A stretch of DNA of 64,000 nt, taken from Chalara sp. BL73. Its lineage: Eukaryota > Ascomycota > Leotiomycetes > Helotiales. The position numbers were made by a program, and so were the translations under genes. Where the stretch lies: NCBI GenBank assembly GCA_918026815.1, contig CAKJVC010000042.1, forward strand, positions 335,797-399,796, in the 5' to 3' direction. Shown here in pieces: positions 49,125 through 61,045 of the stretch; the stretch's first letter is position 1; each line of letters opens with the position of its first letter. The notes below the pieces were generated by a model. That model saw nothing but the letters and a program-made list of their open reading frames with translations. It was not told the origin of the DNA and did no database searches.

Positions 49125-49643
49125 TCCGAGCTTACACTAGAGGACACTGACATGGTATTATTATAAGCTCCTCGGGTTTTAGGAGAGACGTAGCTTGGAT
49201 ATGCGGGGTGGTCACCAGTATACGGCTTGACGGCGTGGCTCCAGTAGCAGAGCACTGTGGATTGTAAGGGGGGCGAGACGCGGCCACAGTGTGGCCCGCT
49301 TATTACAATTCTGCACAACATGAGACACAGGAACTGTACTTTTCATTAGACGCGAACGTAAACATTGGAAACGTGACCGCGAATTAGCGGTGAAATTAAC
49401 TATGGTTCGCAGTAAACTATTTCCCGCTCATCTCATCCATCCGCCTGTGAAGAGGGAAATCAATCTGATTTTTTCACTTTGTAAGACGAGAAATAATGTT
49501 AGCTCGATTGACCCAAACAAGACAAATTTGGGCTACCTTACTTTTTTTGGACTCTGCCCTTTCCTCCCACATGCCCATTGCCCCAGGTACGCAGCTGCTA
49601 CCTAGCCATATAGTGTATCTTCGCCACTGCAAGCACTGTTCAT
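49125..49643. other. Intergenic region
   Basis: Spacer between the start of the DUF7923-like gene and the stop of FAL1. No gene recognised. Confidence 0.5.
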
Positions 49644-50950
49644 TTACTGGAGGAGATCTGCCACATTCATGGGCATCTCATCAATCTGTGTAGAGTAATA
49701 TACTGTACACAATGTCAATACTCATCAGAAAAGCAAATTCTAGGAAATGACTTACACTCGATATCCCGTAAGATTCTGACGTCCTCGCTAGTGACAAAGT
49801 TGATGGCAACACCCTTGCGTCCAAATCTGCCACTTCGACCAATGCGATGAATGTAGTTCTCACGATTACTGGGCAAATCGTAATTGATCACAAGTGACAC
49901 CTGTTGAACATCGATACCTCTTGCCCAGACATCTGTAGAGATCAAAACTCTAGAGTTCCCTTGACGGAAATCCTGCATGATGCTATCTCTCTCCTTCTGT
50001 GGCATTTCTCCATGCATTGATGACACAGTGAAGTTGGCTTCACGCATCTTGTCAGTCAGCCAATCTACCTTCCTTCTTGTGTTGCAGAAAATGACGGCTT
50101 GCGTGATGGTGAGAGTATCATAGAGATCGCAAAGAGTGTCGAACTTCCATTCTTCCTTCTCAACTGCGATGAAGTATTGCTTGAGACCTTCCAATGTCAA
50201 TTCATCACGCTTCACTAGAATACGGACTGGATCAGTCATGAATTTGGTCGTCATGTCTAGGACATCATATGGTAGGGTAGCTGAGACAACGACTACTTGG
50301 GTCGCTGGAGGCAGGTAACGATAGACATCGTAGATTTGCTCTCTGAAACCACGGTTCAGCAATTCGTCAGCTTCATCTAGAACCAACATCTTGATATGGC
50401 GAGTTCGGAGATTGCGTCGGCGGATCATATCTGCAACCCGCCCAGGAGTTCCTGATACAATGTGCTGTCCATAGTCCAATTTGCGGATATCTTCTCCTAC
50501 GTTTGTGCCGCCAATACAGGCATGGCATTGAACATTCATGTAGTCTCCGAGCGCCATCACCACCGACTGAATCTGGGTCGCCAATTCGCGAGTTGGGGAA
50601 AGAACTAGAGCTTGAGTCTCACGGACTGCGGTGTCGATAACCTGAAGCATGCTAATCGAAAATGTTGCAGTTTTACCAGTACCTGATTGCGCTTGTGCAA
50701 TGGTATCGCGACCCTTGCATATTTGGACAATAGCACGAGATTGAACGGCAGAGGGCGACTCGTATCCATACGCGTAAATACCACGAAGGAGGTTTTCCTT
50801 GAGGTGCATCTAGAGCATCGTTAGCTAGATTGCTTTCTGTTCAAGGGAAAGGCTACCTACATCAGTGAATGTAGGGGCGACAGTAACATCTTTGGAGGTC
50901 GTGAACTCCATGCGCTCATCCGCTTTACGATCAATACCTCCTTCAGCCAT
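49644..50950 (-). CDS. FAL1: ATP-dependent RNA helicase FAL1 / eIF4A-III
   Basis: DEAD-box helicase of the exon-junction complex and rRNA processing. Three exons (minus): 50861-50950, 49756-50809 and 49644-49702, giving 400 aa, the standard length. Motifs in order: Q motif ([12 protein letters not shown]), [43 protein letters not shown] and [13 protein letters not shown]. The last splice junction restores [20 protein letters not shown], the conserved end. The first exon encodes the short N-tail [16 protein letters not shown]. It is divergent from the SF3a60 gene, with 380 bases between start codons. Confidence 0.97.
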
Positions 50951-51330
50951 GATTTCGATTGTACTGCCTCTTCGTGGGTTAAAGTGTAGTGGTGAGAACC
51001 AAAGATGTTGGTGTAGTTGATCGAGGAGAGAATTCGACAGTAAGGCTCTATGAATTTGGAGTTTTCCTTAAAGCGGGTAGTTTGATTGGCTGGCGCAATT
51101 TCGCAGCCTCGACCTCTACCTAAAGAATATTCACAGCATATCCAGCCCGACATTAACAGCAAATTGAACAAACAATTTGTGTATCGCCAAGAAGCATTAC
51201 AATTTTCTGTTCTGCGCATTTAAATTTCGCAGTCACGTAGACCATCCCCACCCAGCCGTCCTTGTCTCAGCAAGAAGGAGGCACAGAGAGTTTTTAACCA
51301 GAGAAGACGCGACCAAACAACGTCGCCATT
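50951..51330. promoter_or_regulatory. Shared divergent promoter of FAL1 and SF3a60 genes
   Basis: 380 bases separate the two start codons, which point outward. No other ORF is supported in it. Both genes act in spliceosome-linked RNA processing, so common control from this segment is plausible; the regulatory inference is untested. Confidence 0.55.
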
Positions 51331-52884
51331 ATGATTCTCGAGGAGCAAAGGTTTTTACACGAGGATCTAGAGAGATTGGAGCAAGGAATAAGTGATCGAG
51401 TAGCAGAGGATCCGCGGCATGTTAGAGAACGACTCAACCGCGATCATCAAATTGCAGGCTTCCTCGACCGCATCCAAGACCAGTCAAAACGATTACTCGA
51501 CATATACAAAGATGCAGATGGCGCACGTACGAAAGAGATCCAGTCTATATCGACAGGGGAGCCATTAGAGGAGTTTTATAAGCAGCTAGGGGAGATCAAG
51601 TCATTTCACGCGAGATATCCAAATGAGCCCGTCGAGAACTTAGAGAGGGCATACAAGAAGCGTGCGCCAGTTGAGGGCGAGATAACAACTTCAGCAATCG
51701 ACAATATTTTTACTGGTGAAGAAGCCTTCGGCAGGTTCTTTGATCTTACAGGCATCCATGAACTCTATCTCAATCTTCCTGGAATCAAGCGACTGACATA
51801 CTTGCAATATTTGGACTCGTTTGACTCCTTCGTACCACCTTCGCTCAACATCAAGCGAGCCGACAAGTTGACGGATCAATACTTTGCTTATGTGGGGCAA
51901 TTAGCAGAGTATCTAGAAAGCTTCATGCGGCGAACAAGGCCTTTGGAAGATCTGGATAAGCTTTTCAAGAACTTTGATGAGGATTTTCAAAAAGCATGGG
52001 ACGAAAATGAGATACCTGGCTGGAAATTTGAGGTAATTGGACCTACGGCTGGACCTGCTGTCGACGGAATCTGGTGCAAGGACTGTGAGAAGGAGTTTAA
52101 GAATGACAATGTCTACAAGAGCCACTTGAGCGGTAAGAAGCATATCAAGGCTGCTGAATTAAGGACCACTAGAGAATCCGAATCTGGAGTTGAGGTGAGT
52201 CCGATCAATTTCAACATCTTTTACGAAATGCATACTAATTAGTTCACGAAGACTGATGATTCGCCCAAACGAGGCAATAACACAATACGATTAAAGGAAA
52301 AAGCTATCGCGGAGCGCGAGTACAGATCAAAGCGCCTTGCAGCAGCTATGTCACAGGAGAGAAGTGATACGCGGGTTAATGTTGAGCGGAAGCAGGGGAT
52401 GACCGAACGTGAACGACAGATGGAGTTAGACTCACTGTTTGCAGAAAGTTCTTCAGCGGCACCACATGGCGGTGATTCAGACAGCGACTCCGATGATGAT
52501 GAAAAGATTTATAACCCGCTAAAACTACCTCTAGCCTGGGATGGGAAGCCTATTCCGTTCTGGCTTTACAAGCTTCATGGCTTAGGAGTGGAGTTCAAAT
52601 GCGAGATTTGCGGAAACTATGTTTACATGGGCAGACGAGCTTTCGACAAGCATTTCAATGAAGCTCGACACATATATGGATTGAAGTGTTTGGGCATCAC
52701 CAATACAACGTTGTTCCGAGAGATCACCGGAATTGACGATGCGAGGAAACTTTGGGCGAAGATTCAAAGCGACAAGAAGAAAGCGAAGGCTGACGATGGT
52801 GGTATAGTTCAGATGGAGGATGCAGAAGGCAATGTTATGCCCGAAAAGGTTTACTACGATCTGCAGAAGCAAGGCTTGCTATGA
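51331..52884 (+). CDS. PRP9: Splicing factor 3a subunit 3 (SF3a60 / PRP9-like)
   Basis: Component of the U2 snRNP SF3a complex. Exons 51331-52194 and 52252-52884 join in phase to 498 aa, the usual length. The N-terminus (MILEEQRFLHEDLERLE) is the conserved SF3a60 start; GIWCKDCEKEFKNDNVYKSH is the internal C2H2-type finger, and FKCEICGNYVYMGRRAFDKH the matrin-type finger near the end. RHIYGLKCLGI and VYYDLQKQGL are typical closing motifs. An acidic DSDSDSDDD linker lies between. The start is at an ATG a few codons after an in-frame upstream segment without homology. Confidence 0.96.
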
Positions 52885-54179
52885 CAGGCATGTGGATTAG
52901 GCTGTACAACAATGTATGTATACACTGGAACATGATGGTAGTTAGAGATATGGCAAGGAAGTGGTGGCCTTTCTAAAAGTGTACTTCCGGAGTCATGACA
53001 TAGTATGACCGCCGGTAAAAATGAGCGGTGCACTACATGTTAAAATATGCGTCGTCATACTACTAGTCATAGTGGAATAGCTGCCCAAGGGGCTATGATA
53101 ATTATCTCGAGGTTCTCCCTGACGCCCAAGTCCCCTCACAGTACCCTCACTTCCCAGATATTGCATGATCAATTTTTGCCAGCGTGCGGATGACGAATGA
53201 GATGGTGTCGCGAGGCAACCGGCATGTCTACAGGACAAAACACGGTCCGCACTTTCGAATCTATCCTGACAATAACGCACACTACGAGATGTGCCGCTAT
53301 GCCACACGGCACAACCCTGGTGATTTGTGATTTATTGACCTGATCCACAATTTTTCTCAAGCCCCTATGCAATCTCGACTTCTCCTTGGGAGGTCATGGG
53401 CAAGAGTATGTTTAAAGGTCAGGTGGCGCTCTGACCATTAACAGAGAACAAAACTTGCAGTGCTTCCTGGAAGAACATCTTACAGGCTGTCCAGCATGTA
53501 TTATCTCTCATTGGAATACTAGCCAACGTTGGCTCTTCCCTGGCTCCAACTATAACCCTTGATCAGAGGAGCTGACTTTGTCTTCTGCATCATCGAGGAT
53601 GAACGTGTGCGTCCAGCTTTGTGTATATTTATGCTTTAAGGAAACATATAACGTTAATTAGGCATACGATTTTTATGCATCTGTCTAGGTGTCATTGGCG
53701 ATGATACAGCCCTTTTTTTTTCAAGTTTCCCATTTTCCTAGTGTCAAAAGGATAGGGGTAGCATCGCTTATAGCATAAAGTGGTGTAAGAAATGCCTGGT
53801 ACAATGATATGATAACGCTCTAGGATATTCTCAAATCAAAGAATGCGGATCGAGCACCATGGAATATCCCATATTTTGAGCTCGGTAAAAGAACAGTCGC
53901 TCGGCGTACCTGCATACCAAGTTTCAACTTGTTTGTCCCGCAAAGAAGTATCTGCATTACTAAATGATCTGACTCGCATGCCAGCACCACCAAATATCGA
54001 AGCTGCCGTAGCAGGTACTCGTACCGACAGTACATATTATTTCCTTCGAATTTCTAACCATCCAAACACCGCCGGAGTCCCTGCCATATCAATTCATAAA
54101 TATCGCAAAGCCGCAAATCCAAATCTAGAAACCTATTCATACCCAATCGCCCAAAACCAAAGCCTACAGCATTTCTCGC
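52885..54179. other. Convergent intergenic region of about 1.3 kb
   Basis: No gene supported; short ORFs only. The right end borders the 3' end of the PMP3 gene. Confidence 0.5.
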
Positions 54180-54601
54180 TTAATTCGTAGGTTGTACAAT
54201 GGTGCCATATCCATGACCTCCGGACTGCACACGATCGCTGTAAACGCCAGGCGCTCTCGCAGGAGGAAAGCCGCCCTCACGCGCTCGCTCGCGACGCTCG
54301 TAGTAGACGTACTCGATATAGAAGGCGTGGACGTGGCCAGGGATATATCTAGGAGCTTATTAGCCTCGCGCTTCTAAATGGTCTCGAGTGGTGGATGGGT
54401 CGTTTGGAGTATTGGACGACGTACCCTAGCACCGTAAGACATATATTAATGAGCAGGTCGACGCCGCATCCTGCTACCATCCAGACTCCGACCGGAGGTA
54501 CTGTTATGTGTTAGCATTTTGGCCAATTCAATATGTGAGGTAGCGTGGTGCGTACTGAGGATGGTGATTAGGACTACTAAGACTGCTGAGATGGCGCTCA
54601 T
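54180..54601 (-). CDS. PMP3: PMP3/UPF0057 plasma-membrane proteolipid
   Basis: Three small exons (minus): 54556-54601, 54425-54500 and 54180-54348; phases fit and give 96 aa. The assembled core has both membrane helices: MSAISAVLVVLITILIPP, then VGVWMVAGCGVDLLINICL, then TVLGYIPGHVHAFYIEYVYY, which is the Pmp3/SNA signature. The basic tail ERRERAREGGFPPARAPG is an extension common in filamentous fungi. The family modulates membrane potential and salt or cation tolerance. Because no exon is longer than 170 bases, the gene is invisible as a single long ORF. It was recognised by reading VHAFYIEYVYY on the minus strand. Confidence 0.9.
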
Positions 54602-55541
54602 GGTTTGTGATTGTTGTATTGTAGAGTTTGGTGTTGGTGTATGAATGCGAAGAGTCAAATTGTAGTGAGAACAATTGTTTACAATGTATTAAAATGTTTG
54701 GTCGGAGTGAAGTGAAGCAAGATATTTGAAGGTGATGAGTGTCCCAGGCCTGAGTTGTAATCTTGGCATGCAGGTGGATCAGTGACGTAGCGGCCGCGTT
54801 GAACATTTTTCTTGGCATAGAACAACCAGTCTGTTCTCATTTCCTGGGCGAAGTCTTAGTCATTTTCCCATGTTTGCTTTTGTTAGGCTATTTGAGCACA
54901 TAAAGATCTATTGGGACTTCTCGAATCATCAAAGAAGTCAGTCTAGAGAAGTGGCGTCACAATAGACATTTACTCCTAGATTCCTAATATAACTACGTAA
55001 AGACTCTAGATCACCTATGCTTTTCTTAGCAACTTTACCATGGAGGATATTGTTAAGCTCGACCAACTTATCAGACATTGCCCCAGGCCTGTTCTTCATG
55101 AAGGCTATTCTGTCTCGCCTATCTCGCTGGCCTTACTGTTCTCGCTTATTCAATAAGGTTAATAATGTGTAACCTCAAATTTTGCTAGGCATATTCTCAT
55201 ACTTCCTAGCGGTCTGCCTTGATAGAATTGCGCACCTGCGAGATTCCAGAGATGCGAAATCTAGTTTATTTTGATATCTCATATGTGCTGTGGCCAAGAT
55301 GGTTCTGGAACCTTATATCAGTTCATTCCTCTCCGCCGAAACTTAGGTTCTCAACTTTCTGTTCATTTATAGCACGAGACATTCCCATGAATGAGTGAGC
55401 TTGAAGAGTCTGATATCACCATAGGTTGAGGCACCCCTGGAAAATGGTAACAATACAAGAAGTCAGCTTTGTCTTCCTAGCTGCCGCCTTCCTCGGGACT
55501 CACCTTTTGACTAGGTTAGTTCTGGCAATCGGAAGGGGGCA
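54602..55541. other. Divergent intergenic region
   Basis: Holds the presumed promoters of PMP3 (left) and the HET-domain gene (right). No other gene recognised. Confidence 0.5.
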
Positions 55542-58242
55542 ATGGCCATGCCTTTTGACTACCAGCCCCTTCGGGGGCCTGACTCCATCAGGCTTCTGAA
55601 TATACATTCTGCTGGTCAAGAGTCTGATCAACTGATCTGTTCTCTAGAACCCGCTCAACTAGGAGAGTGCCGCTACGAGGCGCTTTCTTACGTCTGGGGA
55701 AACGCTCAAGCCCGGAAGGCCATTATATGTAACGACGGAATAATCTCCATTACAGAAAATTGCTACCGAGCTCTTCGATCCTTAACCGCACGTCGAATTA
55801 CTCCAACCTCAAGCCACCTTCGTCTCTGGGTCGATGCTATCTGCATCAATCAGTCTGACTCCCAAGAGAGGAGCTCTCAGGTCCTGTTGCTGCCACGGAT
55901 CTTCGAGTCTGCTACGGCCGTCATCGCTTGGCTCGGAGACGAGGATATTCCTAGGAATAGAGTCTCTCACTCGCTTACTTCCATGTCTGCTAACTACCTG
56001 AGGCGATCACGGGAGACCGAGTGGCATAGCCTACTGCCATTATTGTCTCACTCCTGGTGGACAAGAATTTGGGTAGTTCAAGAAGTTATGCTATCAAGCC
56101 AATTGAATATACTACTCGATCACGAAGAAATGGGATGGAAAACTTTCTGGGACCGTGTTCACAGCGAAATGAAACAAAGTCCAGATCATGGAAAAGTGAT
56201 TCCGACTTCTGTTAAATCAGGGTTGCGATTCTATTCCCTGGCATCAACAAGTAAAACAATACAGTTCCTCCGAAAGGAGCACAAAATATCATGGTGGTAT
56301 TATGATCCAGGCCTCGAGCGAGCCGCAGTGGCAGAACTTGTTAGAATCCTCGATTTCTCGAGCACTCTTATCGCTGCTGACCCACGAGACAAGATATATG
56401 GGCTTTTTGAGTTGTTGCAGCCAGTAGGGATCAAAATTCCAGCCCCCGACTATTCGAAGACTGTAAGAATGGTCTTTGAGGAAGCGAGATTCGCGCTGAT
56501 CAAGAGGATCCGCGAAGTTGGAGATTATGTCAAGCCTATTCGCGTTCCTGAGCAGTGCCCAGTGCCATGTATATTTGAGGCAAATTCAGGTGAAACAACC
56601 TATGCCTATCGAAATTCACTTGGATAAACAACATGACAATTCCCGTCCGGAAGTTCTTAAAAAAAGTTCGACACCAGACTTGAATGGAGACCCGGGCGTA
56701 GCAGATACTGTGTTAGAATCTTGCATACCACCTGGAGTTTTGCAGCACGCTGAAGGAGAGACAGAGGAGTCTTCAGACGGCGAGGAATACGTTCCTGAGA
56801 CGACTCACCCGTCATTCTTCGATGACTTCATCAACCGTCACAAACAATCTCTTTTAAAGCAAGCATTTGAACACCTGGGGTCAATGTCGCTTCGCGGCAC
56901 TGCAACAAATTGCTGTGGCAGTACGAATGCTTCACAAAACGGATCTATAGGAAATGCAGGATCGAATCAAGAGCACGGAGAAAGCAACAATAAGGCGAAG
57001 GGAACTGAGTCTCAAGAGCAAGCACGAGGCAGTCGTCGTAAGAGAGATGACGGGGAAAACGAAGACGAAGAAAACGATGGGCGGCGTCCCACGAAGCAGC
57101 CCAAGGACCGAACATGGATTAACCCACGGAACAGATTTGCGTGTCCATATTTTCAGAGGAACTCACAAAGTCCAAGGCTGCGTGCATCTTGTCGAGGCTA
57201 CGGATTCGACACCATTTCCAGGCTTAAGTAAGTAAACATTCACATTCCCCTTCTCTCTTTGAAATGGTTCTTTCCCTCCCTTTCATCTAACCAACCAATA
57301 TTATAAATAGAGAGCATCTCTATCGCACCCATCACATACATCCATGCGATAGATGTGGTGAGATATTTGTAAAAAGATCGTCCGTGACAGAACATTTGCG
57401 ATCGCTACAAGTATGTGATAGCATAGCTTGGAGAGCGATATTCGACCCAGCTGAAGGATTTGATGATCAACAACAGGAGGGTCTTAGACGGAAGACTGTC
57501 CGAACCTGGAATCAAATATTTAAGATTCTCTTTCCCGAGGATCCTGAGAGCTCGTACCCTCCTCAATGTAAGTGCTAGCATCTTTATAGCGGCTGAAGAA
57601 CTGTGATGCTGATGCGTCTTGCTTTCAGGCTACTGCAATACAGAGTTTGTTGAGCTTCTGGACAAATTTCATACTTACTATCTCCTCGGGATCCGACGTC
57701 TAATTCCCCAGCGCCTCACTGCTGCCACCTTTCTCTCCACAGTACCTCTCCACCAGCAAGACGAAGTCCGCAATGAACTCTTGAATATAGTTAACGATAT
57801 CCACAATGAAATCCTCACATCTTTCAGAAGAGACGCGCTAAAGGCCGCTGCCAGTTCTTCCCAAGAAGTCCCGACATCGCAGACGAACGATATCACAGAT
57901 GCTGGTATCAGTCATGGAGTAATGCCTATGGTTGGTGCGAACGATTTTTCGGATCCCAACTCCGCGTTCCTGACGTATATCTATCAAGTTGCACCCGAGG
58001 GAACACTAGGGAGCATGAACTCGATTGGCTTTCACGACCTCGGGGTTGGAGCCACTGGAATTCCTACCAATAACCCAGGAGTACTACTGGGGCCACAGGA
58101 ACAGTATCCTGTGAGAACAGATTCTCTTGGCGAAACCAGTAGTAGGGGCGACATATCCGCATTAGATCTATCAGACGGCTTTCAATCTGACCTTGGCGGT
58201 ACTCTTGATGATGGCCCTTGGTCCTTGATTGAACACGAGTAG
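55542..58242 (+). CDS. HET-domain protein spliced to a fungal C2H2-type zinc-finger module
   Basis: HET (heterokaryon incompatibility) motifs lie in residues 1-180: YEALSYVWG, LWVDAICINQS and SHSWWTRIWVVQEVML. The HET frame stops at 56627 if unspliced, but an intron 56590-56653 joins it in phase to the next frame (FEANS then VLKKSSTPD). Further introns are 57228-57310 and 57568-57628; total 830 aa. The second half has an acidic stretch, a basic bipartite segment (RRKRDD..RRPTKQPK) and FACPYFQRNSQ, then SRLKEHLYRTHH, CDRCGEIF and a conserved FKILFPED motif. This is the C2H2-type unit seen in many fungal hypothetical proteins. The HET donor is GTGAAA, so the fusion is likely but needs a transcript. 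Two overlapping genes are the alternative. Confidence 0.75.
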
Positions 58243-58903
58243 CATGCTGGCCCTACTGGCACTGGCACCAGCATCATAGCTAAGCTAAGTTAGATTCGTG
58301 AACCAACGTATGAAAATTGCACAGTTGAACAAAATAGAGTCCAAGCCTTTGCTCAAAGCTTTTTTTTTTGTTTTGTTTTTGATATGTGACTCCGTAGAGC
58401 GATCACCATAGAAACATTATAACTGATTTAAGGTTGGTTTGATTACCGTGCAAAAGTCCAGATCAAATATATCATGGATCTTCTTTTCGGCTCCCTAAAA
58501 ACATCACCTTACTACCAAAGTGATTGTTTATACCGATAATCAGAACACCTTCAATTATGATGTCATAGAGATTTTTTTGATCAAGCTCAGCATGGTCTAA
58601 TGCATTGAGAATGTTGAGTATGAAAATGGCCTTTAGTCGGCCCAAATTTTAATGATTTGTCCAAGCAATGGTACATCGAGCCATCGAGGATATAAGCGGA
58701 GCTAGAACATGTGGAAGGCATGTGACTAAAAAAAAAAGACAGCCTTCCAAGACAGGCATGCAACAAAAAGGTATTATCAGGTGCTCGTTGAGTTCAGGCG
58801 GTGCAACTCGGTGGAACTTAGCTCTCTGGAAGCAATCACCGTTCATGCACATACGCTTACACCCCGGGTCCATTTTGATTTTTTTTACTCCATAAATCAA
58901 AAT
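58243..58903. other. Convergent intergenic region
   Basis: AT-rich, with T9 and A10 runs near 58360 and 58728. No gene recognised. Confidence 0.5.
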
Positions 58904-60476
58904 CTACGGAGTCGGATCTACATCATACAAAACATCCGTCCTGATCACATACTTCGCGCTTGGCGTCACTCCCTGCCTAACGCCGGTCCCCTCATGCAGT
59001 AGACTTCCCTCTGTCTCTCCATGCGGAAACAATGCTACGCTGCCTTGTACCGGTTTTACGGAATACGCATTCATGCTTCCCTCCCTCACGCTCGGCAGGA
59101 AGAACGTCGTTTCACCTGCCTCGAACTCATCATTTAAATAGATGAGGAACGTGAAGAGAGAGGATTGTTTTGCGTTTGGAGGGGAGGCATCATATATGTA
59201 TTTGTCCGTGCTAGTGTCAATGGATGAGGGAGGCCATGCGCCATCTTTATCACGCAGTAAATGTTAGCTCTTAGGATTCTATAATTAAAACATGAAAGAG
59301 AGATGAACTTACCGATGTGAGCACGGTATTCAGCCCCGGGTACATATCTATACACCCTATATCTCCGATTCACCCCTCTGACCTTCCTGCCTCCCACATT
59401 TTCCGGTACGAATTTCTTGACTCGCTCCCATAACTTCTTGTTGAAAGCTTCATCCACAATCCAATAGAAGTTATGCGCAAGTATAGAGCTCTCCTCTCCA
59501 TCGGCTCGTATGGGTGCATCAGGGGTAAACCCGATCGTTTCGGCGGTAGCAATAATCTGTGAGCATTCCTGTGCACTCAACACATCTTTCATAAAATGTA
59601 GATTCGGAACAGTCGGGTGATTGTGGTAAGTCGTCTTCGGTGGACCAGGCGCGAGAAAGATAGCATCATCGCGAGAGGCATAGAGAATCGCGGGATGTAG
59701 GTTGGCTGGTTTCCGTTCAAGACCTGGTGTGGTCTCTATAACACGGAATCTGGGCTTGACATCTACCCCTAAGCAAGAGAAGATGCTCTCATCTACCACA
59801 CTCTGATATATCTCCTCCCTTTCTTTTCCTTCTCTTAGATCCCATGCTTCTCGTGGAATCACCGGCCAGTTATGCATCTGCCCGATGGTATAATCCACCG
59901 GCCCTGTCACTCGCAGTATACTATCCAAAACCACAAGTAGCTCTTCTTCCCTCCTGCTTCGCTTCTTGCCGTAGATATCTAATTGTTCCGCCAACCCGCT
60001 CACAACATCCAGATCCCTGACCCATCGACACAGCGCCCCGAGTTTGGGTCTCTGGCCGCGGATCCGCATTTCGTTCAGCAGAATCCTCGCTTCCGTGTAC
60101 AATCCATCTGCAAGAGCACCGCTGATACGCGCGGTAAGGTTGGCGTCGCCTATAAAACATTAATATTCGCATATAAAGACGGGGAGGGCAACATGCTAGA
60201 GGAATTGAGGCCAGTAGTACACGCCTGTCTGAACTCATAAACAGACGTTCTCAGCTCCTTGCACGACTTCCCCTTCACAACCCCAGGATTTTGCGCCAAT
60301 GTTCGCAACACATCAACCGCGATCTCAAGATCCGCATCTTCTAACCCAATTGACCCCAAACTTTTAAGCTCTCCAGCCGTGTCTGGAGGCGGAGATGGTA
60401 TTCCGGTCTTGATCTTCTTGGCTGATAAGCCATTGGGGAGGTCTAGGGCCTTGCGCTTTCCTTTAGACTTCGCCAT
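58904..60476 (-). CDS. Prolyl-4-hydroxylase-like 2-oxoglutarate/Fe(II) oxygenase
   Basis: Three exons (minus): 60221-60476, 59313-60149 and 58904-59244; 477 aa. The N-terminus has a basic nuclear-localisation-like stretch (MAKSKGKRKALDLP). A 2OG oxygenase core follows HFMKDVLSAQECSQIIATAE; the iron-binding HxD is restored by splicing (AEYRAHID with the G/AT junction), then LYLNDEFEAGETTFFLP-type strand (IYLNDEFEAGETTFF), the distal His in GSLLHEGTGV and the 2OG-binding Lys/Arg in KYVIRTDVLY. This is the usual order of P4H-alpha-type domains. The target is unknown; related yeast proteins act in translation-termination or oxygen sensing. The GCGT donor region of intron 1 is unusual (GT at 60220). 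Confidence 0.88.
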
Positions 60477-61045
60477 TGTGTATTGTGGGGGAGGGATTGA
60501 TGGAGGGGCAATTCCAGCTTGAGGCTCGTGTGGGAGGTGGAGTGTGGTAAGTGGGGCGAAATATTCTTTTGAGGGATGTGCGCCGCCGGAAGAACCGAGG
60601 ACAGCTAGGGTTAGGTCTCAACTTATGATTCGGATCGAATACAACTTCAAAGACTAGCTAGCCAGTGGATTTTGCACGCATGCATTGAAGTATGCCGTAT
60701 ACTTGAGCATCTCGAGTAACGCTATAGTATTATACTATTTCACCCCCACATATTGATTGTTCTCCTGATGGGGCGAGCCAGCACAAAATACTAGATCACG
60801 TTGGTGAAAGATTTCGCTCAACAAACTTGTAATTATGCAAAAGCTAAATTATAAATACACATAGGAACCGTGCATTAAATATGACACGACTTCGTGGGTA
60901 AGCAAAAGCCCCTAGTCCTCAACTCCTCGCTAAAGCAAAACTATTCCCAGGCCCCTTTGGCCGACTTTTGGCAAACCGTAAACCTCCAAGGACTCATGAA
61001 GAAAAACTACCGCACCCCAGGTCCACCCAGAATCAATGATACGCC
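60477..61045. other. Intergenic region downstream of TRA1
   Basis: Spacer between the start of the oxygenase gene and the end of TRA1. No gene recognised. Confidence 0.5.

Noticed and set aside
56518..57231. Separate zinc-finger gene starting at the ATG 56518
   Set aside because: That start overlaps the HET frame and its first 30 residues have no zinc-finger-family character. An in-phase intron (56590-56653) explains both frames as one gene. Kept as an alternative until transcript data are seen.
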